Of a stretch of 64,000 nucleotides of DNA, positions 9,646-20,641 are shown in pieces. The notes under the pieces are model-generated. The model was not told where the DNA came from. It did not search any database and saw nothing but the letters and a program-made list of their open reading frames with translations. A program made the translations under genes and the position numbers. This stretch comes from Naumovozyma dairenensis CBS 421 (taxonomy: Eukaryota; Ascomycota; Saccharomycetes; Saccharomycetales; Saccharomycetaceae), in the NCBI RefSeq assembly GCF_000227115.2, contig NC_016488.1, positions 248,001 to 312,000 on the forward strand. Direction: 5' to 3'. The first letter of the stretch is position 1. Every line of letters starts with the position of its first letter.

Positions 9646-11271
9646 CTAATCAAATAAAGAATCATCATTAACAATCTCATAAACTTGATTGCTTTTATAC
9701 CCATGACTATAGAATAAAGGCATGGCACATTTCTGTTGTTCATCAAATTGAATGATTTTCGTTGGTAAATCGTTTATAACAAGATATTGTAAGTTCCCAA
9801 ATGATTGTATGAAGAAATCGAATATTTTCTTAAATGAATGTAAATATGCATGATAAAGTTTGATTATGTCCGTCTCTGTTATCTTTAGCGTCGTATTATT
9901 ACAATCATTATATTTTAATAAAGTGTTGATATTGAGAACATGGCTCGCAAGTGGTTTGCAATTATAACCCAGACTTGGATTGATATCTATGAAATGTGTA
10001 TGCGGTAAGATTGGATAAAGTTTGAACATGTGAAGAATAAAATTTCTTGTTTCAATATCATAAGAATCTTTAACGTTGAAAGAATTAGTAGTAGGAAAAT
10101 ATTTTCTTAATATTACATTTCTGAAAGTTTCATGGCATGATTCACATTTACAATTCATATCTATTTTAAAATGCCATGACTCATCGACTTGTTCTACTGA
10201 GAGCAATGGAATATTGATATTCACTTGATCAAATTTAATATCAAGATATTTCAAAGACTTACCGGCAGGTGACATGGCAATATGGTTTACCAATGGTTGG
10301 CTTAAGGTCTTATCTAGTAGAAAGTCGACTTTCAATCGTTTCAATGAATGAAAACTGTTCGAACATTCTTTTAAGAAAGATTCACTTGAGTTAATTGATA
10401 ACAAACTTAATATTTCGATATTAAGGAATTTATAAAAATCAGTTAAATTCCACATTTGGTATAGATCCAAATCAGAATCCTTAGTATTATACCATGATAA
10501 AATTTCTAATTCCTTTAAAGACGCAATATCAAATATGTCATAATATGATACTTGATTTTGTAAACCTTCAGCTCCATAAGTGTCACTTCTTAGATTGAGA
10601 GTTAGAGATTCAATCCTTAGAGGTTTTTTAACTTTTTCTTTGAAAAAAGTACAAGCATTGACATGAATGTTTAACTTTTGTAAATTATCAAAAGAATAAA
10701 GATTAATTATCTTTCTCATTCGAATAAAATATGATGGAGATGCAACACCTGTTGGTAAAATCTTAGGAGGTATTATAGTCAGTGATTGTAAGTTATCTGC
10801 TTTGGATTCCAATTCATCACTAACACGATTTTTCAAAAAATTCTCAAAACTCTGTAAATTGATGGCAAACTTTCTTATAGTTTCCAAGAATAGTAGTAAT
10901 GTATCATCATCAATATGCCAAGTGGTATGAATACGTTTGATATAAGGGCATATTTTGTTAGGTGAATTTTTTAAAGTGTCGACTAAACATTGGAACTTAT
11001 GGACAGCCACATCATAATTCATTTGAAACTCTTTTGATTTATCATTTGTTTCAATATATGAGAATCTTAATATAGACCATTTTTGAGTTCCCAAAGATGG
11101 ATCATAATCAGATGGGAAATAATATCGATCATTCAGGTATAGATTTTGATATAGTTTCGGCAGTGTTAAATCATATATTTTGTGAGACAAGTATGTTAAG
11201 GAAACTTTGTCATGCTGTGGAAGTAGGCTTAAGACACGATCATATATTTCTGATGGTAACTTGGTTAGCAT
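9646..11271 (-). CDS. YDR131C: F-box protein, YDR131C-type
   Basis: 541 aa, close to the 556 aa of S. cerevisiae YDR131C, and in the syntenic position between FIN1 and the BTB gene. The N terminus (LTKLPSEIYDRVLSLLPQHD) is a typical F-box, followed by leucine-rich segments that could be LRRs. YDR131C is a little-studied F-box subunit of an SCF ubiquitin ligase, with unknown substrate. A CxCxxC cluster (CKCESC) is present near residue 380. The assignment rests on synteny, length and the F-box. Confidence 0.85.
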   Translation of the reverse strand: MLTKLPSEIYDRVLSLLPQHDKVSLTYLSHKIYDLTLPKLYQNLYLNDRYYFPSDYDPSLGTQKWSILRFSYIETNDKSKEFQMNYDVAVHKFQCLVDTLKNSPNKICPYIKRIHTTWHIDDDTLLLFLETIRKFAINLQSFENFLKNRVSDELESKADNLQSLTIIPPKILPTGVASPSYFIRMRKIINLYSFDNLQKLNIHVNACTFFKEKVKKPLRIESLTLNLRSDTYGAEGLQNQVSYYDIFDIASLKELEILSWYNTKDSDLDLYQMWNLTDFYKFLNIEILSLLSINSSESFLKECSNSFHSLKRLKVDFLLDKTLSQPLVNHIAMSPAGKSLKYLDIKFDQVNINIPLLSVEQVDESWHFKIDMNCKCESCHETFRNVILRKYFPTTNSFNVKDSYDIETRNFILHMFKLYPILPHTHFIDINPSLGYNCKPLASHVLNINTLLKYNDCNNTTLKITETDIIKLYHAYLHSFKKIFDFFIQSFGNLQYLVINDLPTKIIQFDEQQKCAMPLFYSHGYKSNQVYEIVNDDSLFD

Positions 11272-11505
11272 TTCCCCTAAGATGACAGCTTTATATTCGT
11301 TGTGTCATTGGGGCTGATTCACAACTTCATTTTCTTCAACTATTCAACATTGAAATTTTATGCCATAAAAATTCGCAAGTGTATAAACTCGAGAAAATCG
11401 ATCGATAATAATTAAAAAATTTATCAAGAATTTGAAGATAAATTGACGCAAGGGAATAAAAAAGCATAGAATGATATCAGTTATATATATATATATATAT
11501 ATGTT

Positions 11506-13080
11506 TCATAAATAGTCCAGTACTTTACAATATTCCTTAATATTAGTGAAGGAACGAATTTTCAAAGCAATAAGTATAAATTTATTATCTTTAACACCTA
11601 ATTTCCATTGAGATTTTGATAAATATAGTTTGAATCCAGATACACGAGTCAAATTTTTCAGATCTGTAAAATCCCATACTTGTTCATCATTAGTATTTGC
11701 ATTACCACTTCCAGTGTTAAGCAATGAACTAATCATTTTACATTTTGTACCATTTACATCTAAATCACAAAGGGATATACATGCTGGCACAGCAATGATA
11801 GTTTTAGTGGATATAACTGTACCACTTGCGGATATTGTTTTCCTTACCGGGTTTGACTCATTGGGTACAGTGGGTAATTCAATTTTATAGTCATTCAAAT
11901 TAACCATTTGAGATGATAACAAACTATCAAAGGTCCTTTCAAACATAATAGAAGCTTCTCCAGATAATGTAAAATGAAGTGTTTTCCTTTTCTTATTGAA
12001 GATTAATGTACATTCTGTAGAATCGATTTGGAAAATCAAATCTCGAGAAAATTCATCAACGAAGGGTCTTTTATAAGATACCATATTCCATAATTGATCC
12101 TTTGGGAGATTTGTTCGTTGTCTCTTGTTAGGGGGTGTACCATCTTCATTCTGCGCAGAAGAAGGAGGTACCATCATCGTATTTGATAATGGAGGACATG
12201 TTCCGCCTTCATTGTTACTACCAGGTTCGAAACAAGAAGCTAAATTTGAAGGTAATACATCTTGTTCTGGAATTTTAATCCCTTTCTTAGAGATATCTTT
12301 CAAATTCAATGAAATTTCTTCTCTTTTCGTAAGTGGGTTAAAAGTAATCTTATGCTTAATTAAATTTTGTTCCAAGTTTAAAAACCTATAATATCTACAT
12401 TCCTTTATCAAAGATTCCCTCTTATCATCATCTAATTTCAATGTGGCACCACCTAATATATTCAATAAATCCGCGAAATATTCACTAGATCTTGATACAT
12501 AAGGTGGAGAATGTGGCGGCGGTCTCAATAATTTCCTTGTAGCAATCAATTGTTCCACATCTCTATATAGAGCAGCTGAAGTCATTTCAAAATAATTTGG
12601 AGAATCACCTTTCCTTCTAAACAAATTCTTGGCAATTTTGAAAGATCTACCTCCCACATTTGTATAGTAATGATCTGTTTCCTTTAATAAACTTCTTAAT
12701 CGTGGTAAATTGTAATATATAGCATCAGCAAATAACATGGTATATTGAATTTCATTTCTAATATCGATGAAATATCCTTGAAGATGTTGATAAATCAATT
12801 CAAAAATATCGGCTGATCTATCAATAAAGAGTATTTCGCTTATTGTAGAATTATCAGTACCAGGGGATGGAGCAGAATCAACTGATGCGTTTCTCTTTTT
12901 ATTAATGCTCAATTGAGTGAAGTAATTAGTGAAATAACTTGGTCCATCGGAACTTAAAGATGCACCACTAATTCTGAATAGCTTGCTACCAATTTGAATC
13001 TTGTACATTTTATCGTAGGGTAAGATTTGAGGGATATTAGGGTCAAAGTGTCCTTCCAGGACAATAGGTGAATTAGACAT
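11506..13080 (-). CDS. YDR132C: BTB/POZ (T1-type) domain protein, YDR132C/YLR108C family
   Basis: The N-terminal half has a KCTD-like T1/BTB fold: YKIQIGSKLFRISGASLSSD, then a conserved ILFIDRSADIFELIYQHLQG and a helical AIYYNLPRLRSLL block. S. cerevisiae has the ohnologue pair YDR132C (495 aa) and YLR108C (485 aa), both of unknown function; this protein has 524 aa and sits where YDR132C is expected. The open frame reaches a GTG at 13251, but the first ATG is at 13080 (MSNSPIVLEGHFDP), which gives a family-like length. A perfect Pdr1/Pdr3 element lies 334 bp upstream. A (TA)n tract immediately follows the gene (11482-11502). Confidence 0.88.
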   Translation of the reverse strand: MSNSPIVLEGHFDPNIPQILPYDKMYKIQIGSKLFRISGASLSSDGPSYFTNYFTQLSINKKRNASVDSAPSPGTDNSTISEILFIDRSADIFELIYQHLQGYFIDIRNEIQYTMLFADAIYYNLPRLRSLLKETDHYYTNVGGRSFKIAKNLFRRKGDSPNYFEMTSAALYRDVEQLIATRKLLRPPPHSPPYVSRSSEYFADLLNILGGATLKLDDDKRESLIKECRYYRFLNLEQNLIKHKITFNPLTKREEISLNLKDISKKGIKIPEQDVLPSNLASCFEPGSNNEGGTCPPLSNTMMVPPSSAQNEDGTPPNKRQRTNLPKDQLWNMVSYKRPFVDEFSRDLIFQIDSTECTLIFNKKRKTLHFTLSGEASIMFERTFDSLLSSQMVNLNDYKIELPTVPNESNPVRKTISASGTVISTKTIIAVPACISLCDLDVNGTKCKMISSLLNTGSGNANTNDEQVWDFTDLKNLTRVSGFKLYLSKSQWKLGVKDNKFILIALKIRSFTNIKEYCKVLDYL

Positions 13081-13876
13081 TCTCGGTGCAATTGCTTTAC
13101 TAGGATAAAAGGCTATCAACCTGTGTATAGCTAAAATATAGTTTGTATTTGAACAATCAAAAGATAAACAAACTGTATCGTTAATAAATATAATATTTAT
13201 TTGGTTACTATCACTATTCTGTTCCTTTTCTTCCACGAAATGCACAGGCACACGTCATTTGCACCGTATTACTAAAATAACTATTTCACTTTATTTTTCA
13301 TTAAAGGCACCTTTTTACTACGGAAGTTATCTCTACTACTATTTCTGCTGTCACTAGTAGTAGTTTATTTGAAATTTCACATTGAAAATCTTTCTTTCCT
13401 TGTCGCAATACTATCCGTGGAAAGCACTACGGATTAGTGACACAAACTAGAATGTTATAGAGATTACGAAGTATAAGTATAAAGAAGACATGTGTATATA
13501 CAGTTGAAGTCAAAAAAAAAAAGGTAAAACAATATATTATTTATAAAACAATACATTTAAAGAACTAAAACTACTTTTCCCTAGAAAAGAAAGATATAAT
13601 TGGAAAAAATTGTATTGAAATACCATCTTCTTGTAAGAAATGTAATATTCAAAGTGAACTTGTGTGTTTTTGTTTTTTTTTGTTTTTATTCGTAAATTAT
13701 TATTATGTTTTTATTGGATTTAGGAATGAAATCAATCTACTCGTAGATATGTTCTGTACTAGGGAGAAACAAATGGTGGAAAAAAAAAAAATTAAAACAT
13801 GTAACGAACTTGGGAGAGATAAATAAAATATTGTAAGAGGTTACGATGTTAGGAAGAAAACAAAAAAAGAAAGAGA
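13081..13876. other. Intergenic, 0.8 kb, upstream of the BTB gene
   Basis: AT-rich, with poly-A/T tracts, and no ORF or RNA gene that I can support. The only recognisable element is the Pdr1/Pdr3 site at 13414. It also carries the 3' UTR of the CCW12-like gene. Confidence 0.5.
13414..13421 (+). promoter_or_regulatory. Pdr1/Pdr3 response element (TCCGTGGA)
   Basis: Exact match to PDRE TCCGYGGA, 334 bp upstream of the BTB-gene ATG. It suggests drug-response (Pdr1/Pdr3) control of the BTB gene; inferred from the motif. Confidence 0.5.
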
Positions 13877-14344
13877 TTATAATAATAGAGCAGCTGCACC
13901 AGCCATAACTGCACCAGCAAAAGGTAAAGCATTAGTTATTGCACCACCTGTAAATGTAGAAACGGAATGGGTAGAAGAGGGAAATCTAGTTCCTGGAGTT
14001 GTGACGTGTTCCGAAGAAACAGTGGCAGGTGGGATAGTTGTAATATTAGCTTGAGTTGTTGTTGATGGTGAAGGCATATGTTCAGAACTTGAGGAAATTG
14101 GGCACCAAGTTGTGATTTCGGTAACTGTATTTTCCCTAGTAACAGTAGCAGTAGACACCAAAGCTGGAGATGTTTTTTCAGAACAAATGCTGTTTTCACA
14201 ATCAGTAATGGTAACCATAGTTGTTGTTAAACGTGAAAGAGTTTCAGTTGTTGCATTGGGTTGTTTCCCTTGCGGCCTTTGGTGCTGCATTGCTGAAGCC
14301 ATCGTTGCTAAAGTAGCAACTGGAAATACGATAGAAAATTTCAT
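13877..14344 (-). CDS. CCW22: GPI cell-wall protein, Ccw12/Ccw22 (YDR134C) type
   Basis: 155 aa with signal peptide (MKFSIVFPVATLATMASA), a core shared with Ccw12 (VTITDCENSICSEKTSPALV then STATVT and TTWCP), a Thr/Ser-rich stalk, and a C terminus THSVSTFTGGAITNALP plus a hydrophobic GPI-attachment tail ending AGAAALLL. Ccw12 is a major covalently attached mannoprotein that protects growing wall. In S. cerevisiae the syntenic copy YDR134C is interrupted by a stop in the reference strain, while CCW12 (YLR110C) is intact on the ohnologous segment. Here the chromosome IV-type position carries an intact frame. Naming as CCW22 versus CCW12 is by synteny. Confidence 0.9.
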   Translation of the reverse strand: MKFSIVFPVATLATMASAMQHQRPQGKQPNATTETLSRLTTTMVTITDCENSICSEKTSPALVSTATVTRENTVTEITTWCPISSSSEHMPSPSTTTQANITTIPPATVSSEHVTTPGTRFPSSTHSVSTFTGGAITNALPFAGAVMAGAAALLL

Positions 14345-14919
14345 TCTTGCCTTTTGTTATCAAATTCACAAACTTTGTTCCTTTCTTACAAATAATCGTG
14401 GATACTATAGATTGAGAAACAAGTTAAAAATAATAAAACCAATTAGAGAAAGTAATCTTAAAGCAAAATAAAATAAATGGGAACTTCTTGGAATCATCTT
14501 GCCTTATATAGTTCTCTAAATTTGAGATGTCACAAAACTGACACTTTAACAAGATTTAAGAAAATGTGAAATTTTGGGAAAAGTGTCTTACAAAAAGATA
14601 ATGTGTATAAGCCTATAGAAACAGCACAAAATACAAAGAATAAATAGTAGTAAACTGGGGTCTGGTTCTCTTCAAATCTTGAAAAACTGTTTTTTCGTAG
14701 TTTTGTAAATGTTTGGATTATGTCCTTTCTAAGGATATCAGTGTTTACAATGTTACTAGATAATACTATAACGGCAGACTCCCAGTAACAAAACATATTC
14801 TGCATAAAAATGTACAAAGACGAAGACTGTACAAGTATTTTTCTTTCTCTTTTATATATATATATTGAATAAATTTTAGTTGTATGAATGAAACTAGACT
14901 ATTGAACAGTATATTTTAT
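14345..14919. other. Upstream region of the CCW12-like gene
   Basis: Separates the 3' end of YCF1 from the cell-wall gene. It contains a TATA box and a short antisense ORF (14530-14817) that needs a TTG start; I do not consider that a gene. Confidence 0.5.
14503..14510 (-). promoter_or_regulatory. TATA box of the CCW12-like gene
   Basis: TATATAAG on the - strand, about 160 bp upstream of the ATG, fits a highly expressed wall-protein promoter. Inferred from sequence and distance. Confidence 0.5.
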
Positions 14920-17900
14920 CTATTTTGTAGTTAATCCAGCTTCTTCACATAAGGAGTAGAATAATGAAGATTTATTTTCTAACAATTTCTTTGGTTCGTC
15001 AAACTCTTTGATGGAACCATTATCTAGAACCATAATTCTATCATTGTCCATAATTGTATTTATTCTATGAGCAATAGTTAAAATTGTTCTGTCTTTAAAA
15101 GATGTACGAATTGTTTCTTGAAGCACCTTATCTGTTTCAACATCAACGGCTGCAGTTGCCTCGTCTAATACTAGAATCTTTGAAGGAACTAACAATGCTC
15201 TTGCCAGACACATCAATTGCCTTTGACCAACACTTAAATTACTACCACCTTCATTCAATTTTGTATCAAGTCCATCGCCTCCCATTGTAGCAATATGATC
15301 CCTTAAGTGAGATAATTCTAATACTCTCCAGATTTGTTCATCAGTGTATTGGTTTGTTGGATCAATATTCTCACGAATTGTACCTTCAAACACTTGAGAA
15401 TCTTGTGGAATAATGGATAATTTATGCCTTAAATCATATAGACCTATATCACTAATATCAACATTGTCAATAATAATATTACCTTCACTTGCTTCAATTA
15501 TCCTAAATAGGGCCAAAGTTAATGATGATTTACCTGCACCTGTTCTACCAACAATACCAATTTTTTCCTTTGGTTTAATATGGAAGTTAATGTCTTTGAG
15601 AACCAAATCAAGTTCTGGTCTATAACGTGTGGAATAATGTTCAAATTTGATATCACCTTCTTCTGGCCATGTTTCTTGTGGTCTATGATCTTCAATAATT
15701 TCTGGAGCTTCACTTTTCAAGTCAGCATATTCTTTAATTCTTTCCACTGAAACAATATTAGTCTCAACTTCAACAGTCATTCTAACAATCCAATTCAAAG
15801 ATTGAGTAATTTGTAAGGCATAACTTAAAGATAACCCAACCATACCAGCAGTCAATGTACCTTGCTTCAATCTCATCACAGACAATGTGGCTGCACCAAG
15901 AATGATAATGGAACCAATCAATTCTAACCTGTAAGCTAACCAACGATTAGCATTAACAGATGGATAAAATGCACTCATGTTATTATCAACACGACATTGG
16001 TTAATTTGAGAGAATCTCTTTTGTTGTCCATAACCTCTGATAGTGACAATACCACCTAATGTTTCTTGGAAATGAGAATAAACTGGTGATCTAGTAATAG
16101 AATCCAAACGACGTAACTCTCTTGATGTTCTCAAGTAATATTGTTGATAATAAATATAGAAGACACCTAATGGAACGATAACGAAAATAAATTGCCATGT
16201 GGTAACGCAGATAACACCAATAGTGAACGAAACCTTAACAGCATTGACAAAGAATTGAGAGAAAGTTCTACCCAAAACAGAATCCACCTTATAAATATCA
16301 TTGGAGAATCTGTTTAAGATACGACCAATTGGTGTTGTTTCGAAGAAACTCATTGGTGCTCTTAGGACTGCATTTGTCATTAAAGTATGTAAATATCTTG
16401 AACCTTGAATGGTACAGAAAACCCATAAGATAACGGTTTGAATCAAAGTGAAAAGAGCAGAAGTAATACCTAATAACAAGTAAATGAGTAAGTAACGTGG
16501 AGCATGGGGGTTAGAACCATATTTGGTATTAATTTCAGACCAATGCTTTAGCCAAACACTACCCATAACAGATAAGAACATAGACAAAATGGCGAAGATC
16601 ATGAAGATAGCAACATTTCTAGGATTACATGCCTTTGCATATTCCAAATAAATATTCCATTTAACTTTACCTTGCTCACGATGTTCTCTTCTTACATCAC
16701 CTTCATCTTCACCAAAATCGATACTACGTAAAGTAGCATCACTAGCTCTTCTTAAACTTTGAACTTCATTACCTACCAAATTTATATCCTCCAATTTCTT
16801 CAATTCTTTTAATTCATCCTCTAAAGGAATTGTTTGTTCACGAATATTTGTGGAGGAAGAAGCAGGTGTGATAGCATTACTAGAAGCAGGGTTCCCATTA
16901 CTCTTTTTACCGTATTCCATAATCAATTTATTCAACTGAGAGGCACCGTCTTTCATAATTTCGTCGTAAGAACCTTGTTGAACAATTTCACCATTCTCCA
17001 AAAGACTAACAGAATCAGCAACAGATAAAACAGAGACTTTATTGGTAGCTAAAACCTTTGTCTTAGTATGTAATAAACCATTTGGACCCAAAACATGTTC
17101 AATCAAATGTCTTGCAACATGTTCATCGACAGCAGCTAATGGATCGTCTAACAAATAAGTATCAGCTCTTGAATAAACAGCTCTAGCTAAAGATAAACGT
17201 GCCTTTTGACCACCAGAAAGAGATATACCCTTTTCACCAACAAGTGTTTGATCACCATCGACTAAGACAGACAAATCAATGGTTAAAGCACATGCTTTAA
17301 TTGTCTTTTCATAGAATTCTGCATCGTATTTGTGACCAAATAAAATATTATCTTTAACGGTACCATTCATAATCCAAGCGACTTGAGACACATAAGCGAC
17401 ATTACCATGAATAGTGGCGAACCCTTTAACACGGAATAAATCACCTAAGATACTTTGTATTAGGGCACTCTTACCGCTACCAACTCTACCAACGATACAA
17501 GTCAATTCACCTTTCTTTGCTTGGAAATTAACATTTTTCAAGGCAACTTTATATTCCGGTTTACGTTGCCATAAGAAAGTAGCGTCATCACCAACATTGA
17601 TAGCTACATCACCAATTTCGGTAACCTTTGGTAAACGTTGAACTGAATCCTTTTGTAATTCTTCATTAGTTAAGAAACTAAACAATCTACCAACTGACAC
17701 AGAACATTCAATTAATGCAGTTAAGACGTTTGGAATGACCATCAATGGGAAATGTAACAAATTGAACAAAGTTAAAGCTGGGAAGACTAAATCAGTAGTC
17801 AATGGTCTATCTTCAGTGTAAACGAACACAGCAAAAGTGGAACATGAGACTAAGAATGGGACAACATTAAATTGGAAAGACATTAAAGCCATATAACAAC

Positions 17901-19473
17901 CTAATTTAGTTAGATTTTTCAGTTCCTTATTATTTCTAACGTTTTCTAATTTAGCCTTATATGGAGTTTCCCAAGCGTATAATTTCAAGGATTTAATATT
18001 ATTTAAAATTTCACTAATGACACGAGTTCTTTCATCTTTAAATTGCATTTGTGATTTTTGTAATTTCTTTTGAGTTTTCATTAAGAATGAATTTAATGGC
18101 ATCATAATAACTAAGATAATGACACCAACCCACATAGAATGACCTAGTAATTTATATAATGAAATCAAACATAATACGATTTGGAAAGGAGCAGACCATA
18201 ATAAATTAATGAATTGAGAGATATCTTGTAATTTTTGAACATCCACACTCATTAAATTGACAATATCACCTGTACTTGAAATTCCTGATGCTTCATTAGA
18301 TAAAACCAATGCCTTTTCATAAATAACTGATGTTAAGGCACTCTTAATATGCATACCAGTATCGAAACAATTCAAGAAATATTGATGTAAAACAGAAGTT
18401 TGGATAAAACCGACCATAAACATGGAAATTGCAATCATAAAACCTCTAATAATTGGTAATTTAGTATGTTTCATAAGGGTATCTAAACCTAATGATTCAG
18501 AGATTCCATGTTCTTCATTATATTCAGTGACGAATTTAATTAAAATTCTTAATAATTGAGGTTGAATGAAAGCCATACAATCATGAATGATTTTCAAAAA
18601 TGAAGCTAAAACCATCTTACCACCAAAAGTAATTACTAAAGCCCATGCTAATGATGGATTTGCCTTATGTTTAATTTGATTTTGCCAATTATTTTCGAAT
18701 TTTTCAGATAGTTCTGCACTATTGAAGGATTCAGGTAATTTATATAAATCAGTTTCTACAAGATATTTTTCATACCCAGTTTGCATCAATTCTGACATCC
18801 AAGAGAATGTAATTTTGGAGAAAATGTTTGCAGTATCGTATGGATTAGCCTTTCTTCTTGATAAATGTTCTTGAATTTCTTGGTATGGCATTAATGGTTT
18901 CTTAGGTAAGGCTTCTAATAATAATACAGCGATGGCGATTATAGTTTGGAATAGAGTTAAAATGAAGACAATATGACCGAAAGTCCATCTATGTTCATAG
19001 GTGTGTCTAACGATGAAATTGAAAGTCTTGGAACCATTACCCACAGCTTCAAATAACCAATAGAATAAGACTATACTATTAGCTACTTGTGATCTGTGGT
19101 ATTCAATCCAATGCAAACAAATGACGACAAATAATGAAAGTAAAGTGAGGGTATATTGACTCATAACAGTGAAATCTCTACTCTTATCATGAGGTAATTT
19201 TAAACATGCTAAAGCAGTGAAACATATTTGTAATAATACTAGGATAATCCTTGATACGATAATCCAATTTCTTCTATATTTGACAGTAGGTGTTTTCATG
19301 GTACATAATTTGATTAAAGATCTTGTACCAAAGATCAACATGAAAAGGGCAGAAAGGTTTAATATGACACCATCTATGAAACATTGGGTCAAATCTCCAT
19401 AAAAGGAAACGGGACCAAACCCTTCCGATGAGTTGCAAGCTTTGCAGATCCAAGAAGATAAATCTGAAGCCAT
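14920..19473 (-). CDS. YCF1: Vacuolar glutathione-conjugate ABC transporter Ycf1
   Basis: 1517 aa against 1515 in S. cerevisiae, collinear throughout. It is an ABCC/MRP transporter of the vacuolar membrane that pumps glutathione conjugates, Cd(GS)2, arsenite-glutathione and the ade2 pigment into the vacuole. The order is an N-terminal TMD0 with lasso (LLLEALPKKPLMP), membrane domain 1, NBD1 (Walker A GRVGSGKSA near 661; signature LSGGQKARL near 751; LLDDPLAAVDE), a regulatory linker with SLRRASDATLRSIDFGED near 905 where the S. cerevisiae phosphosites lie, membrane domain 2, and NBD2 (GRTGAGKSS near 1307; LSVGQRQ near 1413; LVLDEATAAVD). All catalytic motifs are intact. The ATG is preceded by a T-rich (sense A-rich) leader. 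Confidence 0.98.
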   Translation of the reverse strand: MASDLSSWICKACNSSEGFGPVSFYGDLTQCFIDGVILNLSALFMLIFGTRSLIKLCTMKTPTVKYRRNWIIVSRIILVLLQICFTALACLKLPHDKSRDFTVMSQYTLTLLSLFVVICLHWIEYHRSQVANSIVLFYWLFEAVGNGSKTFNFIVRHTYEHRWTFGHIVFILTLFQTIIAIAVLLLEALPKKPLMPYQEIQEHLSRRKANPYDTANIFSKITFSWMSELMQTGYEKYLVETDLYKLPESFNSAELSEKFENNWQNQIKHKANPSLAWALVITFGGKMVLASFLKIIHDCMAFIQPQLLRILIKFVTEYNEEHGISESLGLDTLMKHTKLPIIRGFMIAISMFMVGFIQTSVLHQYFLNCFDTGMHIKSALTSVIYEKALVLSNEASGISSTGDIVNLMSVDVQKLQDISQFINLLWSAPFQIVLCLISLYKLLGHSMWVGVIILVIMMPLNSFLMKTQKKLQKSQMQFKDERTRVISEILNNIKSLKLYAWETPYKAKLENVRNNKELKNLTKLGCYMALMSFQFNVVPFLVSCSTFAVFVYTEDRPLTTDLVFPALTLFNLLHFPLMVIPNVLTALIECSVSVGRLFSFLTNEELQKDSVQRLPKVTEIGDVAINVGDDATFLWQRKPEYKVALKNVNFQAKKGELTCIVGRVGSGKSALIQSILGDLFRVKGFATIHGNVAYVSQVAWIMNGTVKDNILFGHKYDAEFYEKTIKACALTIDLSVLVDGDQTLVGEKGISLSGGQKARLSLARAVYSRADTYLLDDPLAAVDEHVARHLIEHVLGPNGLLHTKTKVLATNKVSVLSVADSVSLLENGEIVQQGSYDEIMKDGASQLNKLIMEYGKKSNGNPASSNAITPASSSTNIREQTIPLEDELKELKKLEDINLVGNEVQSLRRASDATLRSIDFGEDEGDVRREHREQGKVKWNIYLEYAKACNPRNVAIFMIFAILSMFLSVMGSVWLKHWSEINTKYGSNPHAPRYLLIYLLLGITSALFTLIQTVILWVFCTIQGSRYLHTLMTNAVLRAPMSFFETTPIGRILNRFSNDIYKVDSVLGRTFSQFFVNAVKVSFTIGVICVTTWQFIFVIVPLGVFYIYYQQYYLRTSRELRRLDSITRSPVYSHFQETLGGIVTIRGYGQQKRFSQINQCRVDNNMSAFYPSVNANRWLAYRLELIGSIIILGAATLSVMRLKQGTLTAGMVGLSLSYALQITQSLNWIVRMTVEVETNIVSVERIKEYADLKSEAPEIIEDHRPQETWPEEGDIKFEHYSTRYRPELDLVLKDINFHIKPKEKIGIVGRTGAGKSSLTLALFRIIEASEGNIIIDNVDISDIGLYDLRHKLSIIPQDSQVFEGTIRENIDPTNQYTDEQIWRVLELSHLRDHIATMGGDGLDTKLNEGGSNLSVGQRQLMCLARALLVPSKILVLDEATAAVDVETDKVLQETIRTSFKDRTILTIAHRINTIMDNDRIMVLDNGSIKEFDEPKKLLENKSSLFYSLCEEAGLTTK

Positions 19474-20641
19474 CTCTACTGTATCGGATTTAACCGTTTT
19501 TTCTTTTTTTTTTTTTGGTTTATTCTAGAGATTAAATAATAAAATCAAAGTATTATATTATATCAGTTGGTACAATTGTCAAACAAAATGAGATGGGACA
19601 GTTTTATAAGTCTGCGCTTGTCATATATAAATTTTTACTTATAACACAATATATTGAAATTCAATAGTTTGATGCCTTTACGTTTTCACATAATTTTTCA
19701 AGGTGGAAAACTACATTTTATAGAAAAAATATACAAAATACACTTTTAAGAAATTTGTTTTGATCAAGTTACGTTTGAGGCCCTGGAATTTTTATTGTAA
19801 CCCCCTAATCAAATGCTCTGTAAATGGAAAACGGCTTGAAGAAGCTCATTTGGGAGAGGGCAACTGGGAACAGACAAACGGCTGTAAAGAGCTCATACAT
19901 CAGGGCCTTTATTTAACCCTTGTAATACAAAAAGGGTGCACCGGACTGTAGAAGAGAGTATCCCAATTTGCCCTCGAATTTGCTCAATAACCCTGTTATC
20001 CACATTAGTAAGCTCAGTCCGTTCGAAACTCGGGCGACGCCAACGACAGCAACAACAATAATAGATATAACAAACAGAGCTAGATAGATAGATAGACCAT
20101 GGGAATACATTAGGGTACAAGTTATGGCTGAGAAGATCACTTAAGCTACATAGTAACACTATATCTCGTATGGTATATAATTAAGCAATAAAATCATCAA
20201 AGTACCCGAGTGGGATAGATGTTGGACCGTGTGTTATACTCAAAAGAAACGACGACCTAGAACGATCCTACTGCCGTAACCAGTACAACAAATGGTAGCG
20301 CTAGCTCGAAAACGAACAGACAATGAAGCATCACCAACGCCACGTACCATATCAGCATCAAGACCCGCTTTTTTTGCACATTGAATTCTGTCAGAATTGA
20401 TAATAAAATCAATAGCTTAAACCCAGATGGCAGTGGAAGCCAAGAATACAACGAAATCTTTCCCAGCCTTGGCTGAGTTGCTACCACCAGAAACTTGCGT
20501 TAAAGAAGGTAAGTTATTTGCCTACGGTAATGGATTGAATGAGAAAAAACGTTCACCAGAGTCAACATGCAACAACCAACAACCTAAAAGAAACCATGAA
20601 CTTAGCCTACTAGAGTTTCTGATCTAAGATTTCTTTCCACT

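Noticed and set aside
14530..14817. 95-codon - strand ORF upstream of the CCW12-like gene
   Set aside because: Begins at TTG, lies in the promoter, and shows no recognisable features beyond AT-rich hydrophobic codons.
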